Below are positions 58,075-64,000 of a stretch of DNA of 64,000 nt, in pieces. Made by a program: the position numbers and the translations under genes. Under the pieces are notes generated by a model. It searched no databases. It was not told the origin of the DNA and saw only the letters and a program-made list of their open reading frames with translations. The number at the start of each line of letters is the position of its first letter. Within the stretch, counting starts at the first letter, position 1. The DNA is from Quercus robur (Eukaryota; Streptophyta; Magnoliopsida; Fagales; Fagaceae): assembly GCF_932294415.1 (NCBI RefSeq), contig NC_065538.1:79869834-79933833 (forward strand). Reading direction: 5' to 3'.

Positions 58075-58735
58075 TGCTTTTGTGTACTTGGTTTCCCCAT
58101 AGGCTTGAGTCCGAGGACCATACAAGGCCTTGGTTCTGTCCAAAACTTGTAAGATTTCTTTTTTGTACTTGGTTTCCCCATAGGCTTGGGTCCGAGGACC
58201 ATACAAGGCCTTGGCTCTGTCCAAAACTTGTAAGATTTCTTTTTTGTACTTGGTTTCCCTATAGGCTTGGGTCCGAGGACCATACAAGGCCTTGGTTCTG
58301 TCCAAAACTCGTAAGATTTCTTTTTTGTACTTGGTTTCCCCATAGGCTTGGGTCCGAGGACCATACAAGGCCTTGGTTCTGTCCAAAACTCGTAAGATTT
58401 CTTTTTTGTACTTGGTTTCCCCATAGGCTTGGGTCCGAGGACCATACAAGGCCTTGGTTCTGTCCAAAACTCGTAAGATTTTTTTTTTGTACTTGGTTTC
58501 CCCATAGGCTTGGGTCCGAGGACCATACAAGGTCTTGGTTCTGTCCAAAACTTGTAAGATTTCTTTTTTGTACTTGGTTTCCCCATAGGCTTGGGTCCGA
58601 GGACCATACAAGGCTTTGGTTCTGTCCAAAACTTGTAAGATTTCTTTTTTGTACTTGGTTTCCCCATAGGCTTGGGTCCGAGGACCATACAAGGCCTTGG
58701 TTCTGTCCAAAACTTGTAAGATTTCTTTTTAAGTA
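58075..58735. repeat. Tandem array 2, 81-bp period, eight units
   Basis: Units contain GTACTTGGTTTCCCCATAGG, CTTGGGTCCGAGGACCATAC, AAGGCCTTGGTTCTGTCC and AAAACTTGTAAGATTTCTTT, almost identical to each other. Since 81 is a multiple of three and the unit lacks stops in several frames, long frames of 220-249 residues appear on both strands; they are a repeat artefact. Confidence 0.95.
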
Positions 58736-58991
58736 ATTTTTTCCCTATACTTATTTATTTTTCGAAGGTTAACCCCTAGGCTAGGGAGGGGAGAGTTGGC
58801 TTGAGGCCAGAAGCCCCTAGAGCTACCCGCGCCGTTAGCAGTGCAAGGCGTAGCCCCTAGCAGAAGTTTATGTCAGAGCAACGACTGCACGTCGCCGGAG
58901 ATGGGAAAAACTCGCGAATCTCTGCTTGCCAGAGAGTTGACTCATGCGCCACCCGTGCCAACGCGCAAGCCTTCCCACAGACGGCGCCAAT

Positions 58992-59745
58992 TGTAGGGAC
59001 ACGATTCTCAAACGGCCCAACAAGGACGTTGGGCCCGCACTTGAAGGATCCCTCACAATAAAATTTGTAGAGAGTGGGCTTGAAAGGCTAACGTTTGGTC
59101 ACAGGGCGTTGGGCCAAACCGGACTTTAGGGAAACTCAGATAAGAAAAGGCTTCAGCCTGGATATCCAAGCCTTACAACTTTGTAACTTGAGGGATTGGA
59201 CTCCTCGGATCATGTCCGAAGAGCACTAATGCCTTTCTCCGGTTACCCGGCGGTGGGTTTTTCGTGGTGGTGTACATATATTATCCGGGCATTCTCATCC
59301 CTGGAGTTTTTCCCAGGAAGTGAGATGGGGGGCCTCTCCTTCTAATTAGTTTACCTTTCCTTTTATACTAGTCTACGTTTGCTGTCCCTCGTCCACGTGT
59401 AAGGTCAACTTTTCCAGGACTGATATTTGTCCCGTCAATCTAATCCCAGAATTGTTGGGGATGGTTAATAAAGCCTAAAAATCAGGTTCTGTTAGGTGCA
59501 GAGTCTTATCAGTGAAGGGTATTAAGGACAACTTCCCTGAGATATTTTCTGATCTTTAGGGTTTGCCCGTATGTCACTTTCATCAATGAGACTTTGGGTC
59601 TGCCGAGGACCAAGCTGTCCTCGGCTGTATCCCCGGTCCATTTTGTGCTTCTTATCTTTGAGCTTGGGCCATGGCCTTCTTCGGCTTGGGCCTGTGGACT
59701 CCCCATAAGCAAGCGGGCCGGGCCCATAAATTATTGAGCCCCACA
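58992..59745 (-). repeat. LTR (5' LTR in element orientation) with adjacent primer-binding site
   Basis: Same length as its partner. The primer-binding site is at 58972-58989 on the minus strand (starts TGGCGCC, two bases from the LTR). Confidence 0.95.
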
Positions 59746-60030
59746 GGTATATTTAAGACTAATATGGATATATGTATAGTGGTTTTATTACAAATTGAAA
59801 ACAAAATTTGTTTCAAAGTTTGCACTACTCATTATATTTACATATATGTTTAAAATTTTGTTTTAAATAGTAATTGAAAGGGGGAAAAGAGATCTATTTC
59901 AAACCTAGAATTGTTTTTCATGTAATTTTACTTTATTGCATAAAGTGGAACCCAAGATGTTATAAGTAGTGAAGTTGGAAAAAGATTTAAAATAATATTT
60001 ATCCGAAATAATTATTATTGTTTATATGTT

Positions 60031-60061
<31 letters not shown>

Positions 60062-60456
60062 GCACACATATACATAATCTCCAAGATTTATATGTTTATA
60101 AATATGTTTAGGGTTTTTTTGTGAAAAAATATTGGCATTATCTCACTGATTAAAATTTTATATTACATTGTAAACATTAGAATGGATGAAGTCAAAGAAA
60201 TGTTTGAATAGAATAAATAATTGTTGTTGATATGTTTATAAATATGGAAGATTTATATGTCTATAGGTATGTTTAAAATTAATATGGTTATAAATAAAAT
60301 AAACAATTTTTATAACTTCGGCCATCCCTGGCATCCATCGCCAACCATTGTGAACCTTAAAAAAAAATTCCAAATCAAAATTGTAAACGATTCTTACATA
60401 GAACGATTGAAAAAAAAAAATAATAATAATACAAAGACGAAAAATATTAATGTTTA

Positions 60457-60488
<32 letters not shown>

Positions 60489-60764
60489 CTCATTCACATT
60501 TTAAGAATGTCCACATTTTAATACATAAAAAAAGATATTAAAATATATGTGTGTGTGAGAGAGAGAGAAAATTGAAACCAATAAGGAATTGTAGAGAGAT
60601 TACCCAAGTGGGCCGAATCATATCCAACTAAGAGACCACTTATCGCCATGTTGTATTTAAAAATTCTTTGATTCCACCTTCAGTTATTGGTGCAAAATTA
60701 CACTAAAAATGTAAAAAATTAAAAATTAAAAAAAAAAGAATTTTTTTTGAAGCGAAATTTTTTT

Positions 60765-62601
60765 GGCGAAAATACGCTTTTGGTCTCCACATTTTGGGAC
60801 AATTCTCATTTTGGTCTCTAAATTGATTTTACTACTAATGTAATATCTAAAAAAATAAAATCAGTTCTATTTTGGTCTCTACCGTTAACCCACTAATAGA
60901 AAAGTTCTACGTAATAGATAGTGTGTCCTACTTGCTGACATAGCGCTAATGTGGCCATTAAAATATTATTGAAAAAATTATTTGGCATTTTTTAAATACC
61001 ACATCAAATTTAAATTAATAAAAATTTAAAACAAAAAATCCAGATCATAAAATTAAAAATTAAAAATTAAAAAAAACATTAATCTAATTAAATTAAGAAA
61101 AAAAAATAAAAAGCTTTGTCAGTTTAAAAAATTGAGATCCTATCCAAAGAAAAAAGTTTTAAAAATTGAGAAAAAAAGTTTTATAACAATTTTCTCAAAT
61201 TTTCTTAGTCACCAAGCACAACATCACAAAGATTAAAATTTCCAATATTTAGACCCAAAAAAAAAAAAACCAACCTAATATTGTACTAAATAAAAAACCA
61301 GTTATAAAAAAATAATAATAAAAATAAAAAAACAACCCCACAAACCCCAACCCAGATCAATTTAATCTCTCTGCCTATTGCGTTTTCGACTTTTCTCACT
61401 CCTTGTCTCTCTGATTTCTCTTTGATCTGCTCTAAACCTCTACCCTAACCCAATTAAGAGACAAATAGGGCAGGAGATGCGAGAGACGGTTTGGGTAGTG
61501 GATCGGTTTGGAGCCTCCGACTTTTCAGCTTTGTAGGAGAATCCAAATCTTGGAGAAACCAAGTTTTTGGGTTTCTTGGAGTTTGGGTGGTGGGTTAGTT
61601 TGGGTTTGTGGTGGTGCTGTGTTGGTAGGTGTGCTATTTTGTTGTGGCCTAGATCAGTGGTGGTGTTGTGTTGTTGTGAAACCCAGATCAGTGGTTCTCA
61701 CACCTCTCTCTAGCTCACCCTCACTTTTTTACTCTCTTTGAGGTTGATTTGGAAGTTTTTAGCTTAGGATTTTTGTGGATTTGATGTTAAGGCTTTGCTG
61801 GTTGTTAGGAAATTTTGGAAGATTTGATTCGGTGGTGGTGCTTTGCTAGCTGTTGGGTTTCTATTCTTTTACTTGGGTTTATGGGTTTGGTTTCTAGAGA
61901 TATGGGTTTGGGGTTTGGTTGAGATCTGGGTTTGGGTTTGGTTCTTTGCTCTGGAGACTGATTATGGCCTTATGGGGAAGAACACAAAGAACATGAACAT
62001 GTTTAGAAAAAATAATGAAAGGAATTATAAAAAAGAGACAAGAAAGACATTTAATTAATTTATTTTGTTTTGATGTATTTAGTTATAAAGAAAGTACAAG
62101 AAAGATACAGAAAATGATAAGAAAATGAGGATTAATTTGCTAAGAATATGAATCATACTATGAGGAAGAACACAAAAAACATGAATATGTTCTTCTGAAA
62201 AAAAAGAAAAAAAAAATATGAATATGTTCTTTTAAAATAAAAGAAAAAAAAATCATTTTAATTAAAAGAAAGTAAAATTCTTTTTGTTTGTTTTTGATTT
62301 TTTTAAATTAAAATTAAAATTAAAATTGAGGAATTAAGTTTATTTTTAAGTTAAATACTGACGTGGAATTTCAAAAATGCCAAATAAGTTTTTTTAATAA
62401 TATTTTAATACTCACGTCAGTGCCATGTCAGCAAGCAGGGCACATCATCTGCCACGTAGGACATTTTTGTTAGTGGGTTAATGACAGTGACCAAAATAGA
62501 ATTAATTATATTTTTTTAGGGACTACATTAGCAGTAAAATCAATTTAGGAACCAAAATGGGAATTGGCCCAAAATGTAGGGACCAAAAGTGTATTTTCAC
62601 C
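60765..62601. mobile_element. Long-TIR (MULE-like) element, 1837 bp
   Basis: Left arm (60765-61010: GGCGAAAATACGCTTTTGGT, CCACATTTTGGGACAATTCT, AAATTGATTTTACTACTAAT, CTTGCTGACAT) and right arm (about 62345-62601) are inverted copies over roughly 250 bases. Both sides are runs of 7-8 T, which could be an 8-9 base target duplication. The interior (61360-62060) is G-rich with TGGGTTTGG words and short frames (77 and 71 residues) without domains, possibly captured host sequence. No transposase. Confidence 0.8.
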
Positions 62602-62617
62602 TTTTTTTTCACCCTAA

Positions 62618-62788
62618 AAAAATGGTGTTATGTCCACAACATTTTCATAACATATCCTAGTTAGCAGATTGTTACAGGTTTTAATTTGAATCTACAACTG
62701 AAATTACTTTGATGCCCACTAATAACAACAAATAACAATCTGCCACATAAGATTTGTTATGAAAATGTTATGGACATAGCATTTCTAA
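62618..62788. mobile_element. MITE of the ACATTTTCACAATA family
   Basis: Arms AATGGTGTTATGTCCACAAC and inverted TTTAGAAATGCTATGTCCAT pair through CATTTTCATAACA. Copy ii lacks it (40803-40825 reads ACCCTAAAAAAACC then AGAAAAAATCTGTAAG). Confidence 0.75.
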
Positions 62789-63086
62789 ATTTTTTTTAAA
62801 AAAATCTATATATAAGCAAATAAATTAAATAAACTAAAAGAAATAAAACATAAAAGCATAATTAAAATGGATAGTTTTTAATATTATTAATAGGGGAAAT
62901 TGCAGTTAACCCACCTGTGGTTTGGCTAGTTTTAACTAAGCCACCTGTGTTTAAAAAGTGTCACTTAACCCACTTAAGGTGCCATCCGTTAGACCTCCGT
63001 AACCCACCTCTCCCTTTTCGCCTTTAAAAATAGGGGTAAATGTGTATTTTTTCATTATATTTTATGTCTCTCTTCTCTTTTCTCTC

Positions 63087-63126
63087 CTTCTTCTTCTTCT
63101 TCTTCTTCTTCTTCTTCTTCTTCTTC
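63087..63126. repeat. (CTT)n microsatellite
   Basis: About 13 CTT units in gene-free DNA. A shorter run occurs at 5149-5167. Confidence 0.95.
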
Positions 63127-63356
63127 ACATAAAACATAAAAGAAAAATATCAAAAAACAAGTCAAGATAAAATTTGTTTCATCATTTTTCATATACATAA
63201 TTACCACAAAGTTTTACAAAAGAGGGTAGACAGAGAAAAAAAAACCCTCTCTTTAAAACTCTAACCCTCTCTCTTTTGCTAGGTTCTCTTAAAAAAAAAC
63301 CCAGATTTGCAAGTAAAAGAAAAATCTTCAAAAAAAAAAAAAAAAAAAAAAAAAAC

Positions 63357-63690
63357 TAGCAATCTAGCAAATCGAACACCACAACCAACTCAATGAACTA
63401 TCAAATCATAACCTCACCAAACTACCACCTCCAACACCACCACTGCTGTTAGCCACCGCCCAAAACCCCAGACTAGGATGCAAAAATAAAGAAACAAGAA
63501 AAACTCAGGGAAAAAAAAAAAAAAAAACACCCAGCAATCTAACATATCCAACACCATAGCCAACTCACTGAACCATCAAATCATAGCCTCACCAAACTAC
63601 CACCTCCAACACCACCGCTGTTGTTAGCCATCACCTAAATCCCCATACTGGGAAGCAAAAACAAAGAAACAAGAAAAACGAAATCGTGAG
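63357..63690 (+). repeat. About 175-bp tandem duplication
   Basis: The unit starting GCAATCTAGCAAATC at 63359 recurs at 63534 with scattered substitutions (shared CTCACCAAACTACCACCTCC and AAAGAAACAAGAAAAAC). Confidence 0.9.
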
Positions 63691-64000
63691 ATTGGCTGAG
63701 ATCGAAGCAGCGGAGAGTGGTGTATTCAAATTTTCTGGGGTTAATGGATTTGTGGGTTCGAATTTTCTGGGTTGGTTTAAATTTCCTTATGGTTGGTGGG
63801 TTCAAATTTTATGGGTTTAATGGATTTGTGAGTGTAATGGTTTTTCCTATTGTGAGTTGTTAGGATTTGACATATTTGTTCTACCTATGGTTTCAAAAGA
63901 AGATGGAGAATCTTCTGGGTTCCTTTCAATCAAAAAAAAAAAAAAAAACATGGGTTCCTTTTTGTTTTCCCTTGTTGTCTGGGTTCCTTTCTGTTGGTAG

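Larger units (their letters stand above)
54080..59745 (-). mobile_element. Non-autonomous LTR retrotransposon, 5666 bp, target duplication GGTAT
   Basis: LTRs of 754 bases (54080-54833 and 58992-59745) begin TGTAGGGACACG and end GAGCCCCACA on the plus strand. GGTAT flanks both sides (54075-54079 and 59746-59750). On the minus strand the right LTR is followed by AT and TGGCGCCGTCTGTGGGAA, a standard tRNA primer-binding-site type, and the left LTR is preceded by the purine-rich TTTTGAGGGGCTAT, so transcription is minus-strand. Each LTR has TATAAAAGG on that strand. By eye the LTRs differ at 12 of 754 positions (1.6%), 11 of them transitions, so insertion is fairly recent. The 4158-base interior has no gag, protease, RT or integrase; it carries two antisense modules and two tandem arrays. 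Confidence 0.95.
59746..62880 (+). repeat. Segmental array copy iv
   Basis: 59935-60000 matches 50690-50755 (GTGGAACCCAA). 60470-60764 plus 62610-62880 matches 40480-40900 (TACTCATTCACATTTTAAGA, CATATCCAACTAAGAGACCA, AATAAATTAAATAAACTAAA). It is interrupted by the 60765-62601 TIR element and a MITE. Microsatellites at about 60030-60070 and 60459-60482. No gene seen. Confidence 0.7.
62892..64000. other. Probable left end of another TIR element, then gene-free sequence
   Basis: GGGGAAATTGCAGTTAACCC at 62893, with CACCTGTGGTTTGGC and GGTGCCATCCGTTAGACC, resembles the ACTTACCCACGTGTGGTTCG arm of the intronic element at 33792, so a related terminus is likely; the far end is not in the window. A (CTT)n run lies at 63087-63126. 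No gene seen. Confidence 0.4.

Noticed and set aside
57961-58736. Three long frames (220-249 residues) on both strands
   Set aside because: They are produced by an 81-bp DNA repeat lacking stops, not by a conserved protein.

Overview
The window is nuclear DNA from a woody eudicot. It is AT-rich, with long intergenic distances, GT-AG introns and dense nested plant transposons. Several MITE and LTR families look like those I associate with Fagaceae (oak, chestnut, beech); that family-level guess is from memory, not from a search. No tRNA, rRNA, CRISPR array or bacterial-type operon was seen.

Only four protein-coding genes look intact. Two are neighbouring P-type PPR genes on the minus strand (19514-20677 and 22913-24046), resembling Arabidopsis mitochondrial PPRs of the At1g55890/At3g13160 type. 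The third is a four-exon bHLH gene on the plus strand (29214-30445) encoding a 206-residue DYT1-like tapetum regulator. The fourth is a two-exon DUF538 gene on the minus strand (33645-35435) whose intron carries a transposon. Broken genes are a terpene synthase (about 17131-18915), two 5' PPR remnants (about 25815 and 28030), a frameshifted hAT transposase (28-1055), a decayed L1-type LINE (about 41086-45466) and a LINE RNase H tail (16040-16500).

Layout: 1-2842 is the 5' part of a minus-strand hAT element. 2843-14281 is a pair of duplicated segments, one split by TIR, CACTA, satellite and solo-LTR insertions, the other by a 1937-bp solo LTR. 14282-18962 holds a Helitron-like terminus, LINE debris and the terpene synthase pseudogene. 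19514-35435 is the gene-bearing part. 36-63 kb is a decayed array of at least four related segments (about 36.1-39.3, 40.25-50.7, 50.7-54.08 and 59.7-62.9 kb), each with its own insertions: LINE, Helitron plus Harbinger, a 5666-bp LTR retrotransposon, and a long-TIR element. Because sister copies keep the uninterrupted sequence, several insertions can be defined to the base.

The most unusual object is the LTR retrotransposon at 54080-59745. It has 754-bp LTRs and a perfect GGTAT target duplication but no gag or pol. Its interior contains two diverged copies of one module (TATA box, small basic ORF, poly(A)-like end, tandem-repeat array), read antisense to the element. It is the best candidate here for something undescribed.
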